Source of the DNA: Cheiracanthium punctorium
Lineage: Eukaryota > Arthropoda > Arachnida > Araneae > Cheiracanthiidae
Length of the DNA: 64,000 bases
Direction of reading: 5' to 3'
Assembly (NCBI GenBank): GCA_038373885.1
Contig: JAWZYV010000772.1
Span: forward strand, 248,001 to 312,000
Shown here: piece after piece, positions 46,739 through 56,998 of the stretch
Numbering within the stretch: position 1 is the stretch's first letter
Layout of the letters: every line of letters starts with the position of its first letter
The notes under the pieces: generated by a model
Database searches by the model: none
The model's input: only the letters and a program-made list of their open reading frames with translations
Told to the model about the DNA's origin: nothing
Translations under genes and position numbers: made by a program

Positions 46739-47205
46739 AGCCGTAACTAGAGTGGCGGCTATGGGTTCTGACCCCTACCATACAGTCTCCCAGCCCTCCA
46801 TAATACTTGCAAAGATTTTTGAAAATTCACTAATAAGTACGAAAGTTTAGTGTAATTACACAATGTGGCAAAAACATAAAAATTCCGCACTTTCCTTAAT
46901 TCCTTACAGTTTAATTTGCAACCCGGGACAGGGATTCCGAGGGGGGAAAGTAAAAAGTTAAAAACTGTAGCCACGCTTAATCCCCGTTTCTTAGACTTGA
47001 ATCGGCAGTAAATCTCAATGAAAAAATTTTTTGATGGAATAAATTGTAAATATTTTAAAAATACGGCAATTTGTGAAACAAGTACTACTCTAGAAGATTG
47101 AAAAAAAACTCCCCTCTCTCTCTCTCTCCGAGTAATATTTAGTCAGCCCCCGAACTAGATTCAAAGCCTAGCCCTACCAAGCATGTCATCTTGGTAACGA
47201 TCCTG
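46739..47205. other. Region with one hAT-like end
   Basis: CAGAGCCGTAACTAGAGTGG at 46737-46756 resembles a CAGTGGCGTAACTAG-type terminus. A convincing partner was not found, although GTAACGATCCTGG near 47195 is a weak candidate. (CT)n tract at 47114-47129. Confidence 0.3.
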
Positions 47206-47559
47206 GCGTTTGTGAAATATTTCCGCATGAAATTAGATTCGCATGGTTTTTGGAAAAAGGACTAAAGAAAATAATAAAATATATTTTATATACACTTATA
47301 TATACCCCCACAGGTTCACAATCCATTATAAAAGTTACACCAAACACTTATAAAACACGAGAACTTTTCTTTTCCAATCACTTCAAATTTAAATAATAAT
47401 CGGTTGTTATTTAAGAGACGACAAACTTTTCAATAGTGGATGACTGTCAAAAATTCTATTCAAATATTATGCAGGCTGTCATTGGATTCAAGAAACCAAA
47501 AAAGAATCGAAAAAATAAGTTACGTGGCTGACTTCGTATATTGGAGTTTTGATCGCGAA

Positions 47560-48240
47560 TATTGGAAAATTCGCTAGTGTAGGACGGCTCAGCGAACGTT
47601 GCTGTGTATGGGCCTCATCAGCAGACGTCAGCTTAATGCACCTATGCTGACTGCTGTTCATCGGCGACGAAGGCTGAAATTTGGACACCAGTATCACAAC
47701 TGGACATCCACTGAGTTGCGGCAGGTGACTTTTTCTGATAAATCACGTTTTATGCCCCATCGGACAGATGGACGTTGGCGGCGTAATACGGCTTGAAACG
47801 TCTGAAAGCAAACACCCTGCAACAATTGCCGGAAAGGTCCAAGCTGGAGGAGGGAGCATTATGGTCTGAAAAATGTTTTCGCGGCAGTCGCTGGGTGCAC
47901 TCATCATTGTGGATGGCACGATGAATCAATAGAAATATGCGCCTCTGCTTGGGGACCATGTCCACCCCTACATACGAATTATTTTTCTTCAGGATGATCG
48001 CATCTACCAACAGGACAGTGCGAGGTGTCGCACTGCTCGCAGTGTACGTGCGTGGTTCGAAGAGCGCCAGGATAAGTTTAGCGTACTCCCCTGAGCAGTA
48101 AACTTCTTGGTTTTAAATCCAATCGAGAATCTGTGGGACCAACTCGATCACGCTGTTCACGTCATGGATCCTCCTCAATCACGTAACTTTGATAAGCTGG
48201 CCTATAGCTTTGAGAAACTAGACGATAGCTCCTAAACCGT
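47560..48240 (+). pseudogene. Tc1-type transposase remnant (IS630/Tc1/mariner)
   Basis: Readable in pieces across frames. LKFGHQYHNWTSTELRQVTF followed by SDKSRF holds the first catalytic Asp region (47675-47755). QQDSARCRTARSVRAWFEE holds the second Asp (about 48007-48065). LNPIENLWDQLDHAVH holds the third acidic residue (about 48113-48160), giving a D..D34E-like layout. Stops and frameshifts interrupt it, and the N-terminal DNA-binding part is missing or unrecognisable. Terminal repeats were not found. The 172-bp array follows within 60 bases. Confidence 0.85.
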
Positions 48241-48279
48241 ACTTTCAATTGAGCACAATTTTTTTTATATATTTTACAG

Positions 48280-49175
48280 ACCACCGTCCCACGGCCGGTA
48301 TTGATTTTGGTGAGTGTAGGACTTATAGCTTTCTTACAGGGTTACAAAAAAAGATTTCATTTACATTATGGCCTATGGACGGAAATTCTTGAAATGGCAG
48401 TAGCGTCTAAACGCTGCATTCAATTGAGCTCAAATTTCGTATATATATTATAGAACACCATCTCATGACAGGTATTGATTTTGGTATGTATAGGACTTAA
48501 CAGTTTTTTTACAGGGCTGTAAAAAATAATTCTTTTACATTATGACCGGACGGAAATTCTTGAAAGGATGCTAGCGTCTAAACGGTACATTCGATTGCGT
48601 GCAAATTGTGTATGTATTATATAGATCACGCTCACATGACCTTCATAGATTTTGGTATGTGTAGAGCCGATAGTTTGTTCAGAGGGCTTCAAAAAATAAT
48701 TCTTATACATTACGGTTTATGGGCTCAAATCATTTAATGTGTGCTAGTGTCTAAATGGTGCATTCGAATAAGTATATATTACAAGCCACTGTCACAGAAC
48801 CTGTACAAATTTTGGTGTGTGTAGGGGCTATATTTTTTGCACAGGGCTAAAAAAAATATAAATAAATAAATAAATTCTAATACATTAAAGCCTATAGACG
48901 AACATTCTTGAAAGGGTGCATTCGACTGAGCTCAAATTAGGTACGCATATTATAGGTCACTGTCTTACATACTGTACAAATTTTGGTGTGTGTAGGGCTT
49001 ACAGTTTTTTACCTGGCTACAAAAAAAGTATTCTTATACATTATGGCCTATACACTGAAATTATCTGAAGTGCACTAGCGTCTGATATATTACATGCGAT
49101 CGAGTTGAATGAAATTTATTCAAATGTTTTGTAAAGATCAAGTGTTCGGAAGATCGAGTGGAGTCACTTCAGATT
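48280..49175 (+). repeat. 172-bp tandem repeat array, five units
   Basis: Anchors at 48388, 48559, 48731, 48907 and 49065 give spacings of 171, 172, 176 and 158. Each unit has a GGTATTGATTTTGGTGTGTA-like block, CAGGGCTACAAAA, ACATTATGGCCTATG and GTGC(ACT)TTCGATTGAGCTCAAA. The array ends in TGTTCGGAAGATCGAGTGGA, also found after the array at 2210. Confidence 0.88.
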
Positions 49176-49551
49176 TTTTTAAGCAATAAATCTTAGTTTT
49201 TTATTTTATTTATTGTTGCTAGAGATGTATTTTAAGATCTTGCAACTGGTTTCTGCGTTGCCGGATTTCTTCTTGTTACCAGAGATTTCACTTTAGAAGC
49301 ATTTGAAACAGTACGTACCTTATTCGGGTATTCGTTTGGAATCTTTTTCTTCCCCCGTGTATCATATGTAAAGAGACTATAGAAGGAATGTGTGACATTT
49401 TTTTTTTTTACTTTCCTATTAATAATATTGCAGATTTTGCCCTTAGAAACTTCAATACCATGCATTTCACAAGGATTTTAATTGCAGAATTATTTCTCTT
49501 CGAAAAGCGCAAAAACATACCTTTCAACCTAAAGCTTATTTACATGCGATA
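49176..49551. other. Nothing recognised
   Basis: AT-rich, with short ORFs on both strands and no domain. Confidence 0.4.
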
Positions 49552-50853
49552 TCTCTCTATTCTAAAAAAAAAGTAAAGGCCGCTGTCGCCGCCGCTGTCA
49601 AAAGCTTGTCAGCGTATCTCCTCCTAAACCGTGGGGATTTGAGTTTCGACTAAGGTGCCCACAGATTCGAAAAATTCCGAGGAACCTGCTAAGCTGAATT
49701 AAATTTCGAAAATCGAATTATTTTAGAAGATATTAATAAAAACTGGAAAAATAAACCGAATGGTTACCAGATTTGGCATAAAATCATTCATTCCTTTGGA
49801 ACAAAGCGTTTCTAAGTATCTAGAATCGCGTGAAATCTACAAACATGAGTTAGAATTACGCCCATTTTACGCCAAAATAAAAACTATATGAAATAAGTAA
49901 CTCAAAATGTGTTACACAAAGTTGACAATTTTCAAATAGTAAGTTCGCTTAGACAACAGGAGTTTAGAATTAGCAATTATTCGTTTTTCCAAAACAGAAT
50001 AACTAATATCTTGAAAATGAAAAATAATTAAAATGCAGATTATTTTAAAGCCGGTTCTCGTCCAGCTGGATTATTTGCTACCAGTAGAAATATTTGACGG
50101 CGTTAACTATGCCATTATAGCAGTTACAGTACACTTTGGATATTTGCTGCGCGACGAGATGGTATAATTCGTGGTGCTAAGTACGCCAATCTGCAAACGA
50201 TTATGTAAATGAAAATATGGATAACGGTTTTCCGGTAACCTTACATGAATAGTAATTATAGGTTGTGAGCATGTGTAAATCGCCAAATAATGAAAAGTCG
50301 CCATTGGTGGCAAGCTATCCTATCAGTTCCGTAGCTTTTATTAACTTTACATGTACGCAAGTCGCCAAATAATGTAAAATCGCAATGGGTGGCAAATTCG
50401 AAGGGTGTCCAATAGGTTTTACATTATTAAAAATACAGCTGAAACAGATGTTCTGATTTTATTATGCTTTAGCTACTAATTAATATAACTTTTGAATGGC
50501 AACATTGAAAATCATTGTGTTTCTGAAGAGTGCAAATAATTTTTCCAGCGATTATAAGCGTAGTACGCACTGCAGGTGTAGTATAGTTCAGGACCCGTAC
50601 AACACGGATTCCCATAACAAAATATCTTCCGTGTTATGAGGGGGAGGGGGTCTACTGTAGTGTGAAGTTTAAATTTTTATGTACCAATGAACATGCAAGA
50701 ACCAAGCAATGCGTAGCTCAGTAACATTCTATCTGATCCAATCTTCGGGTTTTGTCTGTTGAAATTATGTCTTTTTTACGAATAAGCCTGATTAAGGGCC
50801 TAATGCCTCATACGAAAAGCGAGCGTAGCGAGTCTGGGGGCCTTGGCCCCTAG
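49552..50853 (+). mobile_element. Candidate Helitron (1302 bp)
   Basis: Starts after an A with TCTCTCTATTCTAAAAAAAA and a CGCTGTCGCCGCCGCTGTC leader. It ends with a GGGGCC-TT-GGCCCC hairpin running directly into CTAG before a T (50836-50853). The A and T flanks fit Helitron insertion. The hairpin is closer to the CTAG than usual and the pairing of ends is my inference. It contains an inverse copy of the dispersed repeat at 50095-50215. Confidence 0.4.
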
Positions 50854-51309
50854 TTTTGAAAGAAATATAGACTTATGAGTATCAAATGATTTGTCTCATT
50901 TCAAATAATAAGCTGTTGCCAAAAATTTTTATTCCAAAAAGCATTCGCTTTTTAAAAATCATTTATCAAAATTGTTCTTTAAAAAATGTAAATACCCTCT
51001 CTAATGTCGTTTTTTTTTTTTATATGTTAATATTACGGATGAACGCGAAACGAGAGACGAGACTTCTCGCGAACTCGCAATTTTGCGATACGATACCGCA
51101 AGAAGGTACCTCTAAGTGCGAGACGATACCTCTAAATGCGAGACAAGACCGCGAGACGATAACCTCTAACTGAGAGACGAGACCGCGAGACGATACCACC
51201 GGGTGCGGGACGAGACTGTGAGACGATACCTCGGATCAGCTCTCTAGCGAAACCAGTTTTGCGCTAAAACAGAAAAATATTGTTATAGTCAGTACCTCAA
51301 GTATATATA

Positions 51310-51696
51310 CGACATAGATACTTGACGGCAGCTGGCTGTGCTCGGGCACAGCTAGCTGCCGTCAAAAAAGGGTCTCTAGATCTATGGCACGCTATGGTAC
51401 GCCTTCTTGCTGGTAGTTAAGTCGAGCGATGGCAACGGCTGCCCTTTTTTCAGCATCAGGCAATCTATCCAGCTGTTCTCGCATTCTTCCATTTTTCAGC
51501 AGAAGTCAGTGCTGTTAAAAATAATCGTGACCATTTTTTACGGGAAACGACGTGCTAAAAAGTAAAGGATTTTCGTGGAGCTATGTCACCCGCAACTATT
51601 TTTATAGAAATCCAATCTATTCTTCGTGACTGGCAACAGTCAAAACATCAGTGTTTGGTGTTCCCAGAGCGGGAACACTGCGCGTTAAAGGGTTAA
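51310..51696. mobile_element. piggyBac-type MITE, decayed copy 2
   Basis: The central palindrome GCAGCTGGCTGTGC / GCACAGCTAGCTGC (51338-51360) is followed by the right arm (AAAAAAGGGTCTCTAGATCT, GTTAAGTCGAGCGATGGCAA) and ends ..AAAGGG-TTAA (51696). The left arm is mostly lost and the far right carries extra sequence relative to 8059-8362. Confidence 0.7.
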
Positions 51697-51735
51697 TGCA
51701 CTATGCACCTGGGCAACGCCGAGCTACTCAGCTAG
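51697..51735 (+). mobile_element. Helitron 3' end fragment (plus orientation)
   Basis: The CTGGGC-AAC-GCCGAG hairpin (one mismatch), 8 nt (CTACTCAG), then CTAG before T. This is the same ending style as the Helitron end at 16955 on the other strand. Everything upstream has been replaced by the MITE. Confidence 0.5.
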
Positions 51736-52589
51736 TATAGCCTAGGGCAGTGCTTCTCTGTACCATTTATTTTACATAGCTGTGCAGAATTCCAAGCCCA
51801 TCATTCTAACAGTGTATACCGGACAAACAAACTTGATGTATTATAATATATAACTAGATAGTCTAGATGTGGGAATCATTATTCAAAGATATGTCCCCTT
51901 GCACATTTTGCGCCGCGTCGTTGCTGGTCGCTGTCGAATCTACAGCTACGTGAGGCTGTCCTTAGCTCGAATCTAGAGCTTTCAGCCCTTGCCACCCACC
52001 AAACCACCGGACCGTCCGATGCCACAGTCCGGTCCTGTTCTCAAGTACGTCTTGCAACCGATTCCTAGTTCGTGTTAAAAGTGATTTGCAAGGAGATTCC
52101 ATTGCATGCAATTACATTTGATACTTCGCACCCGGAAGTAAATATGCAGCAAGAGCTCATTCAAGGGGATGGCGCAGGGGTAGCGTGTCTCCCACCGAGA
52201 GATATTTTCACTAGATAAAATATATTTCATATCTGACAATGCAGATATGGCTTATTTCATGAAATTCTGATGGTATTTAAGTTTTGCGCCTCCCCCCCAA
52301 AAAAAATTGAAGATCCGTTATTGATACGAAGACAATATGTGAAACAGCGATAAACTGGAGACGACTATACCTAATTTACTTCATACAAGAAAGTAAAAAT
52401 AAAGGCATTTTGTGGGGCAGACAATATGCGTGACGATATCCACGGATGCGAGACGAGATAGCCAGACGTTACCTACAAGGGCGAGAGGAGACCGCGAGAT
52501 AATACTAGTACTTCAATATGACAGTGCGAGACGAAACGAGACCTGAGCTATTTCTCGTCTCGCATGGTCTCGCCTCCATCCCTAGTTAA

Positions 52590-53213
52590 TATTTCGCCCA
52601 GTCAAAACTACTAAAACTAACAATACGAAATTTGGCATGTATATAAGTTTTCTAACATAAAGTGCTGTGGAGTATTTCCCATAAAGCGTAATAGGTGTAC
52701 TCCTGAGTCCCCGCGTTCTGGTTTGCTCTGGTTTACCAATATTTAGTGTAATGATAAGTAGTAAAAAATGCGGCACAAAATTTTCAAAATGCACTTTTCC
52801 CTTTCTCATATTTAAAATGTTCGCGGCATCACCGCCAGGTGAAATCTTAAAATTTACAGCCATGTGTATTGAGAGGATGTAATAATAAGCGTTATCTAAA
52901 TATCAGTCAGAATCAGTATCCGCTTATGTAAATCATTTCTGGGTTTCTCTATATTTAAAACAAATTTTTCTTGTACTAACCATACAGGGTTTAATCTCTA
53001 CATATTTATTATTGATAAATTTACCTGTTAAAAAATATAATGCATTGTTATTTACTTTTTACTTTTTTTAAAACTGATGATGAAAAATCCTGGTTTATTG
53101 AAAACTCTTTCTTGAACTAGAAGTCTAAGCCCGTAGTGGAGGCAATTACAACGGGCGCTAGAAAAAACATTTTAAAATATGTCTACACTCAATATATTTA
53201 ATCTTAAAATAAA
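52590..53213. other. AT-rich DNA, nothing recognised
   Basis: The 93-codon minus-strand ORF 52582-52863 has no domain and overlaps the TTAA element's edge. Confidence 0.4.
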
Positions 53214-53305
53214 TACCGTATATACGCGTGTATAAGCCCCCAACCCTCTTTCAATCCGAATTTTTGTCCAAAAAAAAGTAGGCTTATACACGAGTATATA
53301 CGGTA
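53214..53305. mobile_element. 92-bp TA-flanked palindromic MITE
   Basis: TACCGTATATACGCGTGTAT and the inverse of its right end TACCGTATATACTCGTGTAT differ at one position and continue to AAGCC. This leaves terminal repeats of about 25 bp around a 42-bp centre, fitting a minimal TA-inserting MITE. Confidence 0.8.
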
Positions 53306-53670
53306 AGTTCATATTCAGTTTTTATTATATACACAAATCGAATTTCATGCTCTTCTGGAAACCTAAGGAAACTTTTGACATTCGAAAGATTTCGTTTTGT
53401 TTGCAGAGCCTTTACTTATATCTATGCAGACGATTTATTTGTGTGTGCGTGTGTGTGTGTGGGGGGGGGGACTAAGTAATCTGGAAAAACTATTTTAAAT
53501 TAATTGGAATCCGACTTTCTTTTCAAAGCCTGTTCCAAAGAACTCGAAACCACTCATATAGCTGACGCCTAGAGCGCCGCTTCTGTCCTAGATAGCACAG
53601 TTGTCCATTTTATATCCATTTGTGATCCATCTCGCCCATATTACGTCCATGTCTATAGAAAGACATCCAG

Positions 53671-54647
53671 CCCAGACAGCACATAAGCTTAAATCAAGCC
53701 TGACATTTCTTTGAATTTGACGTATTAATACAAGCTTGACAGTTCAATTCATTTTAAGCTTGCAGCAAGCTTGGAGATAACAAAAAATTGAGTCAGCAAA
53801 TATTTTTCCGCCGAATTTAAGTCATTTGAACTGTCAAGCTTGAATACAACTTGATTACTGCTTGATTTGAAAAGCCACATCCACATAACAAATAATTTAT
53901 CATCATTCATAAATGTACTTGACCATAGAATTTTAAAAAAAATTCTATGTTTCCAAATATTGAAATTCTTCAAAATAAAATACAAATATACTACGAAATT
54001 GATTTCAAATTTAGTCATTTGTCTCGATTTTGGCCAATACTGCCCAACATGAGTGTTGCGATATTGAAAGTTTTAAAACGTGTGCTGCTTTTAAGTTTAT
54101 ATTACGCTTATTTCCCTATTAGCAGAGTCTATAAATCACACATAACATTATTTTAATTTTGATTCATCCGATGGAAAAATAAAAGAAGCGGATCGTCATC
54201 GGCCATTGATCAATCTTGCCAGAAAACGGCGTGACAACCACAACAGTCACTTCAAACTTTAGTCACATCACCGCGAGTCAGATTGGGTGAGTGTTTAGGA
54301 CGGTGGCTTCGCACACCTAAGGTCCCGAGATCGATCCCAGCCGCGGACACAAGACGGAAACAGATTAAAATAACTTGAAATTTCAGCGTAGAGGGGAAAA
54401 TGCGTGAGAAAATATTATATATGGGGCGAGTTCGCCGACGGGCGCCCCATGTATTTAGGAAATTTTTAGTTTGAATTAAGCTTGATACGTCAAGCTCAAT
54501 GCAAGTTGGGCAAGTGTAAACTTGAACACTTGATTCAAGCTTGCATTACGCTTACACGCTTGAAATTTTAAAAGCTTAATTCAAGTTTATTGACTTGATA
54601 AATCAAGCTTACTGCAAGTTTGATGCAAATTTGCTGTGCTGTCTGGG
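53671..54647. mobile_element. Family-1 element (CCCAGACAGCACA ends), 977 bp
   Basis: The terminal 13 bases CCCAGACAGCACA are exactly inverse at the two ends. The interior near both ends is packed with CAAGCTTGA-type words. It contains a tRNA-like module (54272-54346) and a perfect 8-bp GC hairpin ATGGGGCG/CGCCCCAT at 54421-54450. The flanking host sequence rejoins as GACATCC-AG-AAGACATC, suggesting a target duplication of only about 2 bp. Transposon superfamily not recognised. Confidence 0.75.
54272..54346 (+). other. tRNA-like Pol III module inside the family-1 element
   Basis: GGGTGAGTGTTTAGGACGG resembles a D-arm/A box and GAGATCGATCCCAG a T-arm/B box, about 45 nt apart. It is not a folded, intact tRNA. 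It may be a SINE remnant or a resident promoter. Confidence 0.45.
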
Positions 54648-54790
54648 AGAAGACATCTATTTATGAACATAATCTGGAAAATCCAGAAAATGTCCATGAA
54701 TAGACCAAAACTAGACATGGAATTTCCAGAGTAAGTCTTTTTATAGACGTATCCCAGATAATCCATAGTACCTTAGTGAATTGGTAAGAA

Positions 54791-55845
54791 CCCAGATAGC
54801 ACAAACTTGCCCAGAACACGCCTAATCAAGACGTCATATAGACAAGCTGACATGTCCATTAAACATCCAGGATTCGTCCAATTCTCGTCCATTTTACGTC
54901 AGTATGGCTCTATAGGACGCCCATATGACGTCTTATAGACATGCATATGGACGTAATAATGGACGTGTTTGTCTATTTATAGAACTTTTACGGTCGAATC
55001 CTGGACATCAACAAAAACCATTGAATAATTTTTAGCTAATTTTATGTAATGATTAATTTAAATTTACCGTTACATCTTAATAACGAATTTTGTAAAAATA
55101 TTCGTACCTAATTTTTTTAAATCAACCTTTAAGTACTTGCCCCGCTTCAGATTCGAGCCCTTAATCATGGACTTCACAGTAGAGTGTGCTAGCCACTATA
55201 CGCAGAGGAACTTGCTCTGATATGTCAAAATGTTGAAGTAGAGATTTTTTAGTTTCGGACTGGGAACTTAGAAAAAAAATGTGCAGCTATTTGTTTCTGG
55301 ATGTTGAGTCGCTAGAGAATTTTCTTTTTTTGTATGAGGATATGAGTTTCTTTTTACACAATACCGCTTTTATAGGAAATAATAATGCATAAAAAAATAA
55401 AAAGCATTTTAAATTTCAAAAGTTCCCCGAAAAAAAAAAAGAAAAAAACCTCTAGAATTCAAAATGTTTTTAAACTTTTTGGGGGTAAAATGTAATATCA
55501 ATAAAAACATAAAGTATAGTAAATTCATGCGTCGTAAGTACAGGATTGGGTAAAATGAAAACCAATGACAAAAAAGTAACTTTTTCATATTTTGTCCATT
55601 TCTGGACTTATATACACTCATCAATTTTATGTCGTATCACTGACATAGTATGGATCATCTGGAATACGTCCATAAATGGACTGGATATTCTAATTCTAGT
55701 TTTGGTCTATTCATGGACATATTCTGGATTTTCCAGATTATGTCCATAAATAGATGTCTTCTGGATGTCAATGTATAGACATGGATGTATTATGGAGGAA
55801 ATGGATCAGAAATAGACATAAAATGGACAAGTGTGTTATCTTAGA
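54791..55845. mobile_element. Family-2 element, copy A (nearly complete, about 1055 bp)
   Basis: Starts CCCAGATAGCACAAACTTG; the inverse of the right end is CTAAGATAACACACTTGTCC. Both ends are rich in GTCCAT/ATGGAC words. A tRNA-like module lies at 55143-55208 (minus). Copy B (56999-58032) is its inverse-oriented relative, alignable over most of its length. No transposase ORF. Confidence 0.8.
55143..55208 (-). other. tRNA-like module in family-2 copy A
   Basis: The minus strand reads GCGTATAGTGGCTAGCACAC (D-arm/A box) and AAGGGCTCGAATCTG (B box). It is the same module as 57617-57683. Confidence 0.6.
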
Positions 55846-56942
55846 AGCATGGATGAAGATGTCCAAGACTTGATCTAAGTAGGTCCATATATGGGCATTG
55901 ATGTCCAAGACTTGCCCATACTAAGTCCATAAACAGACAAGCACATCCATAATTACGTCTATATCTATGTCTATAAGACGTCATATGGGCGTCAGATAGT
56001 GCCATATTGACGTAAAATGGACGAGAATCCGACGAATCCTGGATGTTTAATGGACATGTTAACTTGTCTATATGTAAGGTGACCATACGTCCTCGAAATT
56101 CGAGGACAGTCCCCAAATATAGATCTTTTTTTTATTTCGTCCGCAAAAATACTTGACTTCTTGGGAACGCGAAAAGTCCCCAAATTTAAAGATTTGTACT
56201 TTTCCCCTGAATGTTTCCGTTTAGTTTATTTCTTTCAGAAAAAAACTGAAGAAATAAAACTACTAAAAGCGCTTTCTACTAAGAGAAACGATGAATTTCG
56301 ATCTCTGAAAACGTTTGTTGTCATTGTGTGTGTAGCGTGTACGACATTCAATAAAGTATTCGACTATGAGCTAAATTTCCCATTTCAGTTTTGTCAATGA
56401 TTAATCACTTTTCACGAAGAATCATGTTTTAAATATGAAATTGACGTACGAAATTTTTCTTGCACTGAAATACTTTTTTTAGAGGGTGTACAAAGTTTCA
56501 TGAAAAATTATCACAATATCAGCCAATGTAAAACGTATGTCTTCTGAAAAATACAAATACTATGCCAAGAGTTAAAGTTTGAATAAATTGCAATATTTCT
56601 AAATGATGTTCCTTTCATACTTCTGGTTTAAATAAATATTTATAAATGAATGAAATACTTCCATTATATTATTAGAAATAAGAATACACAATTGATATAA
56701 AAAGGTATTACAGTTCATTTTTAAGTATCACAGTCAAGATTTAAAGTATGGGTATACTAGTACACATGGTAATATGTTGTGTCCTCGAATAAGTCCTCAA
56801 AAACATTTTCTAGTGTCCCCAAGTTTTCCTTGGATTCGAGAACAATGCTTGATTTGTCCCCAAATTACTGTTTAGAAATATGGTCGCCTTATCTATATGA
56901 CGTCTTCTAGGAGTGTTCTGGACAAGTTTGTGCTCTCTGGGG
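55846..56942. mobile_element. Family-2 element, copy C (one end, split by a hAT element)
   Basis: Contains GTCTATAAGACGTCATATGG, ACGTAAAATGGACGAGAATC and, after the interrupting element, GACAAGTTTGTGCTCTCTGG as its terminus. The insertion at 56075-56891 can be removed exactly. Confidence 0.7.
56067..56899. mobile_element. hAT-type element with TAAGGTGACCA ends, perfect 8-bp duplication
   Basis: The 817-bp element (56075-56891) starts TAAGGTGACCATACGTCC and ends with the inverse of TAAGGCGACCATA. TCTATATG flanks both sides (56067-56074 and 56892-56899). GTCCCCAAAT lies near both ends in mirror sense. The 79-codon ORF inside has no transposase motif. Confidence 0.85.
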
Positions 56943-56998
56943 TTAAATCCGCCACTGCATAGGTGTTTTGCTTAGACAGCGTTTTCCGAAATTCGTAA

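Larger units (their letters stand above)
51031..52585. mobile_element. TTAA-flanked element rich in GCGAGACGA words
   Basis: Left TTAA (51027-51030) is followed by TATTACGGATGAACGCGAAA. The inverse of the right end, next to TTAA (52586-52589), reads CTAGGGATGGAGGCGAGACC. Both ends continue into GAGACGAGA repeats. A degenerate minisatellite of about 22 bp (GCGAGACGATACCTCTAA) fills 51075-51235 and recurs at 52440-52560. A piggyBac MITE copy and a Helitron 3' end lie inside. Related to 31898-32062. Confidence 0.6.
53588..54790. mobile_element. Family-2 element, copy D (one end, split by a family-1 element)
   Basis: Starts CTAGATAGCACAGTTGTCC and continues with TCCATTTTAT, GTCCATGTCTATAGA and ATAATCTGGAAAATCCAGAA, matching the corresponding end of the copies at 54791-55845 and 56999-58032. 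It is interrupted by 53671-54647 and stops where copy A begins. Confidence 0.7.

Noticed and set aside
56161..56400. 79-codon ORF inside the TAAGGTGACCA element
   Set aside because: No transposase motif and no homologue recognised; likely chance.
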